Notes: generated by a model not told the origin, from the letters alone. A stretch of 64,000 bases of DNA from Micractinium sp. NFX-FRZ (GCA_029339195.1 JAPTJF010000047.1:1-64000); one strand, 5' to 3'. Numbered from the stretch's first letter, positions 1 through 11,000 are shown. Numbers and translations: made by a program.

Positions 1-2
1 CA

Positions 3-122
3 CGGCGCAGCCGCTCGCCGCCGCCGCGGCGGGAGCGCACGCGCTCGCGCTCCCCCTACAAGGGGCGCAGCCGCAGCCCGGTGCGCCGCTCGCCCAGCCG
101 CTCCCGCTCGCCGCGCAGGTGA
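3..122 (+). CDS. SR-type splicing factor, C-terminal RS domain (partial)
   Basis: Open from base 3 to a TGA at 120-122, giving 39 codons that are almost entirely Arg-Ser and Ser-Pro dipeptides (for example RSRSPVRRSPSRSRSP), ending SPRR. This is the hallmark of the RS domain of serine/arginine-rich pre-mRNA splicing factors, which is phosphorylated by SRPK/CLK kinases and acts in the nucleus in spliceosome recruitment. The RNA-binding domain must lie to the left of the window, so the subfamily cannot be named. The sequence around the stop (CGCAGGTGAG) also looks like a 5' splice site, so an alternative model splices at 118 and continues from about 281 for some 23 more codons. Read-through to the immediate TGA is simpler. 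A TGTAA polyadenylation motif follows 245 nt later. Confidence 0.8.
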   Translation, partial: RRSRSPPPRRERTRSRSPYKGRSRSPVRRSPSRSRSPRR

Positions 123-366
123 GCTGGCATGCCTGCCAGGGGAGCCCACCTGCGCCTGACCACGTCATGTGTGTCCCAAGAGCACACCCCCAAAAAGAGC
201 AGCCAGCAGCCTGCCTGCGCGCCTGCCACTCTCTTGATGCCATTGCACTGCACCCCACCGCCGTCTGTTCTTGCCCTCAGATGCTCACGTACCCCAACAC
301 ATGCCTCCCGCCCTCCGCTCTTTGTACCCACATCCTTTCCTTCCACTGCCTGACGCCACAACTACC

Positions 367-371
367 TGTAA
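367..371 (+). terminator. TGTAA polyadenylation signal for the SR-factor gene
   Basis: TGTAA, the usual green-algal poly(A) signal, lies 245 nt downstream of the SR-factor stop codon. The motif is short and would occur by chance every few kb per strand. Confidence 0.45.
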
Positions 372-688
372 CACATTGCCTGTGCCTGCACACGCATCAA
401 TGTTTGGTAGCAGCAGCAGCAGCGCTGTTCGTGAGGCTTGTGAACACCAGTGCATCCGCCTGCATCTCCGCTGTGTGGCCCATCGCTCTGCCTGCATTCC
501 TGCTGGCTGCCTGTGAGCCGCACGACGCAGCATCTGTTGTGATACAGCTGATGCTGCATAGGCAATAAATGCTGCAGCACATCTGGTGTGCCGCTGGGCT
601 CACCCCTGCAGCAGCGAGCAAGTGCTGCACGCCAGATGGCGTGCTTGCATGCGTGCCGAGTGTACCTCAACTTGCGAGGAAACTGGGG

Positions 689-693
689 TTACA
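689..693 (-). terminator. TGTAA polyadenylation signal for SEC61-gamma
   Basis: The complement reads TGTAA 297 nt beyond the SEC61-gamma stop codon. Position and orientation fit the green-algal poly(A) signal. Confidence 0.45.
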
Positions 694-989
694 CTCTGCT
701 CGGGTGCTGCTGAGAGGTGGGCAGGCTTTAGTTGAATAGGTGGGTCATGGCGGGAGCGGGGGTCAAGGGAGCAAAGGAGGGGGCAAAAGATAGCAAATCT
801 GCGGAAGGAGTGGGGTGCTGAGCTGCGCCTGTGGCTGCGGTGGCACCTGCCGGGCCCGAAAGGTGTTGCCACCTCTGGTCTTGATAGCGGGATGCGCCGC
901 CGCCAGGCGCGCCCAGCGCTGCTGCTGCTGCTGCTGCGCTGCGGGAATGCTGCTGCTGTGGCTGCTGCTGTGAAGCTGCATGCCTGCGC

Positions 990-2119
990 TTAGCTGCTGG
1001 TGGTGGTGCCGATGATGATCTGCAGGGCAGGCAAGGAGATGGACGACAGCTGGGGGTGGTAAGTAAGCGCTTGCAGTGGCACATGCATGAGCCTCCACTG
1101 GCTGCACCCCCCAGGAGACTGGTGATACAGAGAGACACAGATGCCGACATGGTTCATTTGGTGGGGGATGGCCTTACCTGGGAAGGACTGGGAACACCGA
1201 CGAGGAGGCGCACAGATTTGCACGCTCGGCGCAAGCACCCACCCACGCAGGCATCGGCCTGAAAAGGTGGCCTCAACCCCGAAAGCCTCCCAATGCCACA
1301 ACACCAACTCTGTGGCCACACACCAGCCGTGGGCGACAAATGAAGCAAGAGAGGAGCACACGCGCAGCACCCCAGCCAGCACCCACCTGGTTGATGGGGA
1401 TGAAGATGACCTTGACCAGGAAGCCGATGAGGCCGACCGCCAGGAAGCCCATCGCCGTCAGCCGCGCCACCTTGGCAAACTCCTTCTGCGGCCCGGGGAA
1501 GAAGGGGAGGGAGGTGCAGGGCGATGCAGCGTGAGGCAAGCCGCGCGGGGGTGCTGTCGAGAGGCACCCAAGGCGGGTGCTTCCTCTGGTTGCTGCTGCC
1601 CAGCCAGTGCTTCAGCCCAGCTCTCTGAAAGGCTGCCCTGCACCGTGCAGGTTTTGGCACAGCAAGCGGCGCGGCTGGTCCCACCAAGCGCCGTGCGTCA
1701 ACCGCACGTGGGTGCCGCCAACCTGCCTGCACCGCTCTGGCCCGCCGCATTGGAACGGCGGCCACCGCTGCACCTTCCCAACTCCCATCTGCACTGCGGC
1801 TGGCCGCCCCGCCGCGGCCCCAGACGGCTAGGAACGTGCTGCAGCGCCACGCCCGCTGCCCAAAGTGATGGAGTAGGCACGATCGCAGGGTGCCCAACTC
1901 ACCCGATCGGGCTTCTGACACCGCTTAACCAGCCTGCAACCGTCAGATGGGGGACAGAGGGGGCACTCAGACGGGGCACGGGGCGCTTGGCTGCGTCTGC
2001 AAGCAACGAGCGCGGCGCCCGCCTGCCAGGCGCTGCCGCAGGCACCAGCAGGCCCTGCTGCTCGCTCACCGCACGCTGTTCTTGGCAAAGTCCTTGACCT
2101 GGTCTGCCGCGGCCTCCAT
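990..2119 (-). CDS. SEC61G: Protein translocon subunit SEC61-gamma (SecE family)
   Basis: Four exons on the minus strand: 2070-2119, 1903-1933, 1387-1485 and 990-1019. Together they make 210 nt, that is 69 residues plus stop, the normal size for this family. The protein starts MEAAADQVKDFAKNSVR, continues LVKRCQKPDRKEF (the conserved cytosolic helix), and has one C-terminal membrane span (AMGFLAVGLIGFLVKVIFIP) followed by INQIIIG, as in SEC61-gamma and SecE proteins. It is the tail-anchored clamp subunit of the ER translocon and holds the two halves of SEC61-alpha. All introns are GT-AG and all phases agree. A read-through ORF ending VRPSPTK at 1154 was rejected, because the exon at 990-1019 restores the family C-terminus. 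Confidence 0.93.
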
Positions 2120-3710
2120 CGTGCTGCTGCCTTGCTGCTTGTGCGCGACACGGGCTGTGGAGCAGACAGGGAGCAGACAGGGAGCAGGGATGAAGGGAAA
2201 GACGATGTAGGAGGAGAGGGAGACGGACGAAGGCAGGTAGGGGGAGGGGGCATGCATGGCCTGCCAGCCGAGTGTGCCTGCTGGCGGCGAAGGTGGGCGC
2301 CGCCCCCTGCTGGCTGGCCGGCCCTCCTCACCAAACTCGGGGGCCCAGGAGCTGCGTGCAGACCCTCCAAAGCGGTCAGGTGCCATCTGAAGGGCTGCAG
2401 GGTGCAGGGTGGTGTGGGGGGGCCGCAAACAAAATGTGACCGCCCGTCGCCGCGACTGGCTCCCGTGCCAAGCAGCGGGCGCCCTGTCAGCAGTGTACTA
2501 TGCCACCTGCGCCCCCATGCACGCCTCCAGTATGCCTGTTGGTCTCTGGCAAGGCCGAGTCACATCTTGTGTGCACTGCTGCGGGCTGCGCGGCAAATTC
2601 CGCTGCTCTGTGCTCCCTAGTGTGCCCCATCGCACGCAGCCGATCACTGCTGGCTGCAGCATGAATGAGCTTATCTCCCCGTGTTCAGCACCGTCTGCGC
2701 TAACCTCATCGACTGGATTAAAGTAGCAGTACTACAAAAAGAAGGCAGCAAGGAGGGGCCAGACTTGGCACTTTGGGCGGAACAGTGCCAAGTGCAGGCG
2801 GAGGCTGGGGAGGCGGCAGCACATGGCTGTGGCGGAGGCCTGGGCTGTAACCCGATGTGGCAAAACTGTGCATTAAGGGACACGGGAAGGAGGGGTTCAT
2901 GCAATGGAGCCAGATGCAAAGGAAACAGCAAGGAGCAAACACAAGAAGAAGGGGGCAAACACAAGGCGGCACACGGGGAGACCATGTGGTGACAAGGGCG
3001 CAGAGCCAGCAGATCAAGCCAGCTGAGCAATGGACAGGTGCTCCATAGGGACACAGCCGCGATGATACAGAGGTGGAAGACAACCGGGAATACTGGGAAA
3101 ATTGGGCGCGGCACGGCCGCGCAGCGCAGCGTCGGCGCACACGCTTGGCACTCTACATTCGTTTGGCAGCGGTGAGCATAGCTTGCTCACGTGCCTCAAT
3201 TCTGCACGTCACATAACATTCGGCGGACTTGGAAGGTCGTGCAGGAAAAACTGGAGGTGGCTCCAACCTCCACTGGACAGGGCTTGCCCAAGAGCGGCGG
3301 CCGCGGGCGCCATGGCCCTTGGCTCAAACATGCGATTGCGGCCTGCAGGAAGTGGAGTGGCACCAGCAGCGATCATCGACAAGGCACACATGTGCCACGG
3401 GCTCCGGGAGCTCTTGAATATCTATCCCTACGACACCCACCCACGTTGAGGGCTCCGCGTCGTCAGAAGGCCCGCCCGTCACCGCTGGGCACCACGGTGC
3501 GCATGAGCTGAGGCGTCCAGACTCGCTGGGTCGGGCCAGGAGTGAGTCGTGCCGGCGCTCCACACCCAGAAGGCGGCCAGAGCAGCGCTGCTCGCGGCGA
3601 TCCAAGCGCGTCCCTTGGCCTGTTGGAGCATGGTTGGGTGTGTGCGTAAAGCGGGGAGAGGGACCGAAGATTGGCGAGCAGAGAGGGACGAGTTCTTGCA
3701 GGACCTCACC
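2120..3710. other. Intergenic region upstream of SEC61-gamma
   Basis: About 1.6 kb between the SEC61-gamma start and the repeat preceding the RPOT fragment. It should contain the SEC61-gamma promoter. Only short, unconvincing ORFs are present; the least bad is listed separately at 3479-3631. Confidence 0.5.
3479..3631 (-). CDS. Possible 50-residue single-span membrane micro-protein
   Basis: A minus-strand ORF starting MLQQAKGRAWIAASSAALAA has one hydrophobic stretch (IAASSAALAAFWVW) and a short hydrophilic tail ending HRGAQR before a stop at 3479. Size and layout resemble small organellar membrane subunits, but I recognise no family and there is no neighbouring support. In DNA this GC-rich it may be a chance ORF. 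Confidence 0.15.
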   Translation of the reverse strand: MLQQAKGRAWIAASSAALAAFWVWSAGTTHSWPDPASLDASAHAHRGAQR

Positions 3711-4014
3711 TGTGTCGGCGTGGCCAGTACCGAGCGCAATTCTCACCCTTCTGCTACACGCAACTCCAATTTCATCAGATGAGATGCAGAGCATGGCAGC
3801 CAGCGACGAGGCGGGTCAGCGGTGGAGCAAGTTGGCTGGGCACCGCCGCCAGTTCCCCGCCCCACTAGCACAAATTGTGCCGCACCTAGAGCTGTGGCAC
3901 CGGCGCAATCACTGCACTACCGATGCACTGTACGTAATTTCTTACATGTGTGGCAGGCATGTATGGCAGCCAGCACCGGCACCGGCCCTGTGGCAGCGGC
4001 ACGCCTACACAGCG
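3711..4014 (+). repeat. Copy 1 of a 0.3-kb dispersed repeat (intron-like)
   Basis: This 304-bp sequence matches 13890-14201 in the same orientation at roughly 93% identity, with a few 1-3 bp indels and one insertion of about 10 bp in copy 2. Both copies end at a CACAG that looks like a 3' splice site; here it is directly followed by the first recognisable RPOT exon. The 5' border is a weak splice donor here (CCTGTGTC) and a strong one next to copy 2. It may be a mobile intron or the copied intron of a duplicated gene piece. Confidence 0.85.
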
Positions 4015-4127
4015 TCAGTTCATGTACAAGGTGTCGTGCTACGCAGCCAAGGTGGGCGGCGGGGGAGGCTTGTGTGTGTTAGGTTTGGGTGGGGTGGGGC
4101 TGGCACGGCGCTGGCAACAAGCACTGT

Positions 4128-4162
4128 GCAGGGTGTCGTGCTACGCAGTCAAGGTGGGCGGC
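4128..4162 (+). repeat. Duplicate of the first RPOT exon end plus 5' splice site
   Basis: GTGTCGTGCTACGCAG plus the donor AAGGTGGGCGGC at 4031-4060 recurs 102 bp downstream, with one substitution changing YAAK to YAVK. The copied piece spans the exon end and its 5' splice site. Confidence 0.85.
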
Positions 4163-4189
4163 AGGCGAGGCTGGCTGGCTTTTTTGTTT

Positions 4190-4698
4190 AAAGGGCGGCC
4201 TGCACGAGATGGCCGAAACAACCAACAAGATGCAAGCTTCAAACCTTGACGTCTTGCCGTATCAGCCATCAAATGAATGAAGCTGGAGAGCTTGCACAGG
4301 ATGCTTTACCATTCAACAAGAATGCGTGCCTCATCCCCCTCCCTCCCTCCGTCCCTCCCTCCCGTGTATAAAACGGTTCCCCACCCGCCAGGTGACGCTG
4401 GAGGGCCGCACGAAGTCACTAGAACAGCCACACAGAACAGGATCCCACCCCTCCCTCTCTCCCTTGCTCAAAACTTGCCCACCCGCCAGGTGACGCTGGA
4501 GAGCCTGCACAAGGTGCCCTACAGTCAACAAGAAGGCTGTTAAACAACAACAATGTGTGCCTCACCCCCATCCTTCCCTCCCTTGTTTCAAAACCTCCCC
4601 CCCGCCAGGTGACGGAGTGCCTGCACGAAATCACATTGAACAGCCACACAAAATAGAACCCCAATCCGTCCTCCCGTTCAAAACTCCCCACCCACCAG
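4190..4698 (+). repeat. Degenerate tandem copies of an RPOT 3' splice site and exon start
   Basis: The motif CACCCGCCAGGTGACGCTGG, which spans the acceptor and first codons of the exon at 4699-4760, recurs in decayed form upstream. The CTGGAG cores sit at about 4283, 4398, 4496 and 4612 before the intact one at 4705, and GGCCTGCACGAGATG near 4196 looks like a sixth, older copy. Spacing is 93-116 bp. Linkers also repeat (ACAGCCACACA, TCAACAAGAA, CTCCCTCC), so whole units were duplicated rather than the exon alone. Confidence 0.85.
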
Positions 4699-4901
4699 GT
4701 GACGCTGGAGAGCCTGCACGAGATGTTCCAGAACGCCAAGCACACCATGCACTGGCTCAGGTGGGACATTGGCACTACAGATCAGCCGGAGGAAAGGGCG
4801 CCTGCGCATCCGTTTGTGGGCAGGGCCACGCCATTGTGATGTCAACAGCACAGTAAAGAGGGTGCATGGCAGGGGGGCGGAAGGACACGACGGAGCGAAT
4901 T

Positions 4902-4934
4902 GCCCTGCCCTGCCCTGCCCTGCCCTGCCCTGCT

Positions 4935-4985
<51 letters not shown>

Positions 4986-4987
4986 CC
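4902..4987 (+). repeat. (CCCTG)n/(CCTG)n simple repeat in an RPOT intron
   Basis: About five GCCCT units grade into at least ten perfect CCTG tetranucleotides. It lies inside the intron between the exons at 4699 and 5106 and would translate as poly-Cys-Leu-Pro-Ala in one frame, which explains several spurious ORFs here. Confidence 0.95.
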
Positions 4988-5686
4988 GTCCCAAGCAACC
5001 GCCCAGCCTGCCAGCGTGCCACCCTGCCACCACCAGGGCCTGCCTTCACGCCGCCACTCCTTCACCGGCCTGCCTCCCCGCCCCCACCACACCCTGCCTC
5101 TGCAGCGAGTGTGCGCGGCTGATTGCCAAGGAGGGGAACGGTGTGATGTGGCACACCCCGCTGGGGCTGCCGGTGGTGCAGACGTACCGGCGCAAGGACC
5201 GCCAGCATGTCCGCACGCTGCTGCAGGCACGCTGGGCGGGGGCGAGGGTGGGGGGTAAAGAGTGTGGTGGGGGTGGGGGAAGAGCGGCGGCGGGGGTGGG
5301 TGGTTGCCCTGTGCCGCCGCAATGCGTGCATGCGCTTCGCCTTGCCTCCGATTTGTCTTTGGAATCAAGCGTGTGGATGCTGCGACGGCCTTGCTGCACA
5401 TCACACCTGCACACACCTGCTGCTCCTCCTTCACAAAGCTCAATTTCCTTCCCACCTGCAGCGCCTGGTGCTGGTGGAGAACAACGACGAGCTGCCGATC
5501 ATGAAGCAGCGCCAGCGCACCGCCTTCCCCCCCAACTACATCCACTCCATCCACTCCTCACATCACACATGATGCTCACAGCCACCGCCTGCCGCAAGGA
5601 GGGTGAGCGAGGCAGGGGGGCAGGGGGCTGGTGTTGGTGATGCTGGTGTGTTGTCGGGTGGGGGTGGGGCGTGGGTGCGGAAGCCG

Positions 5687-5757
5687 TGCTTGGCCATGCT
5701 TGGCCATGCTTGGGGCATGCTTGGGCCATGCTTGGCCATGCTTGGCCATGCTTGGGG
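5687..5757 (+). repeat. 10-11 bp minisatellite TGCTTGGCCA in an RPOT intron
   Basis: About seven head-to-tail copies of TGCTTGGCCA, some with an extra G or GG. Each unit contains the palindrome TGGCCA. Confidence 0.9.
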
Positions 5758-6340
5758 CGCGAAGGAGGGTGAGTGAGGCAGGGGGCAGGGGGTGTGGCTC
5801 GTGTATGATGTGGTGTGTGCATGTGCGTGAGGGCCTTGAGAGTGGGAGGGGGAGGGGGAAGGGATGTAACAATGGGAGGTGTTCACTCGTGTTGCTCACT
5901 GCCTGTGAAGAGGACAGCAAGAGAGCTGGTGAGCCTGGTTGGGATGCGCAGGGCATGCGAGGGGAGCAAGGCGAGGGGCGGCGCAGCACAAAGAGGAGGG
6001 CGCGAAAGGACGCACATGTTAACCCTCCTGCCCTGCCAGCCCCACCTGCCGCCCCACCCCACCCATGCACACTCAACTGTTTGCACAAGCACACACTGCG
6101 GGTGCCAAAGCACTCGGGCGTCGCTTACCAAGCCTGCTCCCTGCCGCCACGCCCTGCCCCCCTTGCCAAGACGTCAACGTCTGCACCCTGCCACCCCGCC
6201 CCGCCCCCCTTGCCAAGACGCCAACGCCTGCACCCTGCCGCCCCGCCCCGCCCCGCCCCCATGCAGGCATCGCGTTTGCTGGCGTGCACGACTCCTTCTG
6301 GACGCACGCCGGCAGCGTTGAGCGCTGAACGAGGTGCTGC

Positions 6341-6600
6341 GGGAGAAGTTCATTGAGCTGCACTCACAGGTGGGTGGGGCAGGGCAGGGGAGGGGAGGGG
6401 AGGGGAGGGGAGGAGGCACATGCGTGGCGGCCAGACAACTTGGCAATGGGGTGCGGTTTGGTTTGTGGCGGGAGAAGGTCGTCGAGCTGCATTTCTCACA
6501 GGTGGGACAGGGCAGGGGAGGGGAGGGGAGGGGAGGAGGCACGTGCTGGCGGACGGACGACCTGGCGATGGGGCGCACATCGGTTTGTGGGCGGGGTTGG
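6341..6600 (+). repeat. ~130-bp tandem duplication spanning an RPOT exon end
   Basis: The segment from GGGAGAAGTTCATTGAGCTG through the donor, the GGGGA-rich start of the intron and GGCAATGGGG recurs from 6470 at an offset of 129 bp. The copy encodes REKVVELHFSQ instead of REKFIELHSQ and keeps a usable GT donor at 6502. Confidence 0.9.
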
Positions 6601-6966
6601 GGCGGGGTTGGGGAGGTGGGGTCGAGAAGCACCTCGACACCCTTCCACTGGAATTGACATACAATTGAGCTGCCTTTGCTCTCTCACGGAGAGGCTGCTT
6701 TGTGGCCCGTTTTGATCAACAACCATCCACAACCATCCACACCGGCAGAGCCTCTGTGCAATCTGCTTCCCCTCCATCCACTCCACGCGCGGTCTGACGT
6801 GCCCGCTCACCTCCCCTGCCCTGCCCTTCCGCCCCTGCAGCCGCTGCTGGAGAAGCTGCTGGCCGAGTTCCAGGATCTGTACCCCGGCATCGAGTTCCCG
6901 CCGGTGCCAGACAAGGGCGAGCTCGACCTGGCGCAGCCGAGGGAGGCTACATACTTCTTCAGCTGA

Positions 6967-8084
6967 GGACATCACACTCCCAGCAGGCCCACTGCGGCAG
7001 CTGAGCGGGGCCGACTTGTGCTGCAGCCCGCTCACTGCCTCCAGCCATGGTGGAGCCCGGCTGGTGGCAGTCCAGCCAGGCTGCTCTGGGCTGGCCACCC
7101 ACCTGGCGGCCACCACCGCGGGACCCACCTCCTTTCTTCCCTCCCTCTAGGCAGGCACCCCCCCACCCAACGACAATTTGATTGCTCACTCTAGCCACCT
7201 TTCTCCTCCCCCTTCCCTCCTGTGCTGCTCTGCTTCTCGCTGCTTTGTCTGCTGCTGCTGCCAATCATGTTGACACGTTGTTGTATGTGCGGCAGCCCTG
7301 ATTTAAACGACAACGACGCTCCTACGTTGGTGCCCGTTGAGAGCGGCACTCTGAGGGCGGTGCGTGGCCAGCCGGGGTGGTTGGCACCAAGACTGCTGGG
7401 ACGACTGAACCCACACGAACGGACCCGAACAAGCAACACGCATTTTTGCTCAGCTTACTGTTGTGTGCGCATGCCAACGCAGCCTTTGCTGCCTGCTGCT
7501 GTCAGGGTCGGCCTCATCTTGCCTCCTCTGTGCTGCTGCTGTTGGTCGTGTGTGTCGACATCACTGCTGCCGCTGGGCACACCACCGCTGTCGGCACACA
7601 CGACACCACTGCTGCCACTGGGCACAGCACCGCTGTTTGTGGCTTGTCCCACCAGGCGGCGCTGCTGCTTCTGGTGACTGCAGTTGGCGTGCAGTTGTTT
7701 TGAAAATCCAAGTGAAGTGTTCAACAGTTACATATCAGCTTCGGTGCATTGCAAAGTTGCCAACTTAGCTGCCCCTCGTGGTGAAGAGTCGACAGCCAGC
7801 GACAGCAAAGGGCGAAAGCACGGCGTGTGCCACAACCAAAGCATTCAGAGCTTACACACGCAAATTGCAATCAAAGAATGAAAACGTGTGCATTGCATGG
7901 AAACATACTGATCTTCTCAACAGGGGTAGCTGCCTGTGCTCTCTCTCAACTCCTTTGTAAGCTGGGCATGGCTTGGCTCGGTGCAGACAGCCCGCGGGGC
8001 AGTGAGTGCACCCGCGAAGCAGTCCTCAACCGGTAAGCGCCAACTGCCACACACCTCCCTGCCACCCCCTAGGCCAACAGCCTC
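6967..8084. other. Intergenic, convergent 3' ends
   Basis: About 1.1 kb between the RPOT fragment and the LEA-like gene. It holds CTG/CTGC-rich patches near 7500-7640 and minus-strand TGTAA motifs at 7852-7856 and 7728-7732 that could serve the LEA gene. No gene seen. Confidence 0.6.
7852..7856 (-). terminator. TGTAA polyadenylation signal candidate for the LEA-like gene
   Basis: Minus-strand TGTAA lies 229 nt past the stop at 8085. A second motif at 7728-7732 is 353 nt away, so the real site is uncertain. Confidence 0.4.
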
Positions 8085-11000
8085 TCAGCGGCGCGAAAAG
8101 GGGTGTTCCTCAGACATGATGGACCCGCCTGCCCGCTTCTGGTCCGGGGAGGAGGTCAGGGCGGAGCCGGCCTGCTTTTTGGTGAACTTGGCAGAGTCCT
8201 GGGCAGCAGCAGGGGGAGGCAAGAGGGGCAGGGAGGTGGGGGTTATAGGCAGGGGTAAAGGCCTCGCATGCATGGCTTGCAGGGTGAGATCAGAGCAAAG
8301 AACAGGAAGCCTCGCTGGCTGGCAGGCAGGCCAAACGAGAAAGCATCCCGCAAAAGGAGGGTGCAACACGCTCGTGCTAAGTGTGACTTTAGTGCTCTGC
8401 TGGTTTGCCCGACACACCTATGCCCCCCCACCCATCTCACCTTCAGGTTGGGGACGCTGTCGGCAGCATCGCTGGCCGCCGACTTGATGGCATCCCCGGC
8501 ATCCTCGGCGCCCCCCACCAGCTTGGAGGCACCCTGCTTCACAGCGTCGGCGGCCGCCTCTGCCTTGTCCTTGATTGCGTCCGTGGCGCTCTGTGGCGGA
8601 GCACAAAGGCAGGGGGCGGGGGAATGACGGAGTGCGGGTGAGAACACAGGCCAGCTTTTGAGTTGAGCACATCTTGTCCACCAGCCAGCTCAGCGCAACC
8701 CACATTTCGAGCTCACCAACCCAGCCAGCCCCAGATCCACCGCACAGTACGTGCCTCAGCACCTGCCCGCAACAACCTGAATGTGAGCGGGGACGCTGCC
8801 AACACAACAAGCTGAATGTGAGCTGGAGTGCCGCTGCTTTGCCCCACTATGGCCTTCACTCCTGACCTCTCCCCCCATCCCCACTCCCACCCGCATTACC
8901 ACCGTCAACCCCGCCCCCACACCCTTGCCCCCACCCATCTCACCTTCAGCCCGCTGCCGTCGGCGGCGTCGCTGGCTACCGACTTGATGGAGTCCCCAGC
9001 ATCGTCAGCACCCCCCTTGAGCTTGTTGGCGCCCTGCTTCACAGCGCCCACCACCGAGGCTGCCGCCTCCTTGTTTGCCCTGGCGGCCTTGGCTCCCACC
9101 CCTGGGGCCACAGGTGGCATGGTCTTTGGCTCGTCGGCGCTGATGGCCTCCGCCACGTCACCGAGAGGAGAGGGCTTCCCCACCTGGCCAGGGGGTGGGG
9201 GGTGGGGGTGGGGGGGGAGAGAGGTCAGGGGTGGAAAAGTGCGCTGGCTGTGGGTGGGCGTGCAAGGGCGTTGGTGTGCGTCAATGGGCAGGCAGGCCGA
9301 TGGGCAGCGGCTTGCGGGCAGCATTTAAGGGTATGTGGGGACGTCGGTGGGCGGCGCTGGGCGGGCAAGTGGGACGGTTGGCCGGCTGCTGAGGTCACAA
9401 TGTGTCCGGCTGGGTCACAATGTGTCCGGCTGGGCATGCGTGCTGCTCAGTTCCTGCCTGTTCACCCACTTCCATGCGTGCTGCTCAGTTCCTGCCTGTT
9501 CACCTGCGCTCCAGCCCCCCCCACACACACAACAGCCCTGCCCAGCACTCACCCCCAGGCCTGCCTGCCTGCCAGCCGCCTTGGCACTGTCCTACGGCAG
9601 CAGAGGGGAGGCAAGGCGTGGAGGGAGGGGATGAGAGAAAGGGAGGGATGGGAGAGGCTGGGGGGTGGAAGATGAGCGGGCACACCTCCAGTATGGGGCA
9701 CATACTCCCAGGAAGAGGCACCTGCCCGCTCGACTGCTTAGTAAAGCAGCCCCAATTGGAAGCCGGCACATGCATCTCTCTTTTCCTTTGCTGCAGCCTT
9801 CATTCCAACACACACACCCCGCCCAGAGCGTTGCTGGCTCCCCACTCCTTGAAATGCAGTTGATTGATTAATCAAACCGGCGTGCATCCACGAGTGCTGT
9901 TCAGCCCAAAAGCTTCACACACCTTCAGGTTGCGGGCGCCATCGGCAGCGTCGCTGGCAGCCGACTTGATGGCGTCTCCGGCATCCTCAGCGCCCCCCTT
10001 GAGCTTGTTGGCGCCCTGCTTCACAGCGCCGACCACAGTGTTTGCCACCTTCTTGTTGGCCTTGGCGGCCTTGGCTCCCGCCCCAGGAGCAATCGCGCCG
10101 GAGGTACCGACCTCTGCTGGGATGCTGGGGCCCGCAGAGGGGTTCGCCGACTGGTGAGGGGGGTGCAAGTGGGGCGAACAGCGGTCAGTGAGGACAGGTG
10201 GCTGGCTGTTGGTGGGTAAGTAAGAACGCCGGTGGGCGGCGATCAGGATGGTGGGCAGGTGGGCAGGCAGCATGTGCTCGGTGCACTGCTGCTGCTGCTG
10301 CTGTCTCCTCATGGATTCGAAATGTACCAAACGTGATTGACTGGCTGAGATCGAGACCTGCCTAGGTCAGTGTGCTCGGTTTCAGCCCACTGCCCCGCAA
10401 CCCAGCTCATGCAACCCAAGGACAGGCCTGCCCAGCACTCACCCCCAGGCCAGGCTTCCGCACAGTGGCCGCTGCTGCCTGGTCGGGGGAGGAGGTGAAG
10501 GCAGAGACCAGCTGGTTGGCACGCCCCTGCAGCAGTCGGGGGGGGAGGTGGGCAAGGGGGGCGGGCACAGCTGTCAGGGGGTAGGCAAGGAGGACGGGCA
10601 AACAGTCCAGGGGTAGGCAAGGGGGACAAATAGACAGGGGATGAGTCAGACCACGGATGTAGGTTGCAGGGCGGTACCCAAACAAGGACCAATGCAGCTG
10701 AGAGGCGGGCAAACACTCTTAAAAAGTGCGGTGGAGTTGCTGCTGCTTTGCCCCCCACCCATCTCCACCTTCTGGCCGGCGGCGTCGGCGACGTCGCTGG
10801 CGGCCGACTTGATGGCGTCTCCGGCATCCTCGGCGCCCCCCTTGAGCTTGTTGGCGCCCTGCTTCACAGCGCCGGCGGCCGCCTCTGCCTTGTCCTTGAT
10901 GGCATCCTTGGCATTCTGTGGGAGGGGCAGGGCAGGCGGGGGGGGCATGAGGGCGTGCTCTGGTAAGAAGCTGCAGACTTGCTTGCACGGTTTGCTGACT

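Larger units (their letters stand above)
123..989. other. Intergenic, convergent 3' UTRs
   Basis: Lies between the SR-factor stop and the stop of SEC61-gamma on the other strand. It holds one TGTAA motif for each gene and a CAG/CTG-rich patch near 915-970. No coding exon is convincing. Confidence 0.6.
4013..6966 (+). pseudogene. Phage-type organellar RNA polymerase, C-terminal fragment with two frameshifts
   Basis: Six exons (4013-4051, 4699-4760, 5106-5226, 5462-5602, 6267-6369, 6841-6966) encode the last ~195 residues of a T3/T7-like mitochondrial or plastid RNA polymerase. Landmarks: YAAK then TLESLHEMFQNAK, TPLGLPVVQTYR, RQRTAFPPNYIHS, GVHDSFWTHAG (holding the catalytic Asp of HDS) and the family ending YFFS. 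Exon 5462-5602 carries a 5-nt tandem duplication (TCACA) around 5567, which introduces a stop and breaks the conserved SSHMM segment; the preceding Asp is now His. Exon 6267-6369 lacks one base at about 6325, giving TGA at 6326-6328. Correcting +5 and -1 restores every splice phase, so these are true lesions or assembly errors. The N-terminal ~700 residues are absent from the window. One intron (5227) uses a GC donor. Confidence 0.8.

Noticed and set aside
1154..1921. SEC61-gamma ending in VRPSPTK at 1154
   Set aside because: The acceptor at 1020 joins INQ to IIIG, matching the family C-terminus, whereas the nearer option does not.
4900..5640. 246-codon plus-strand ORF starting MPCPALPC
   Set aside because: Starts in the CCTG repeat and crosses RPOT introns; only the segments matching RPOT exons are coding.
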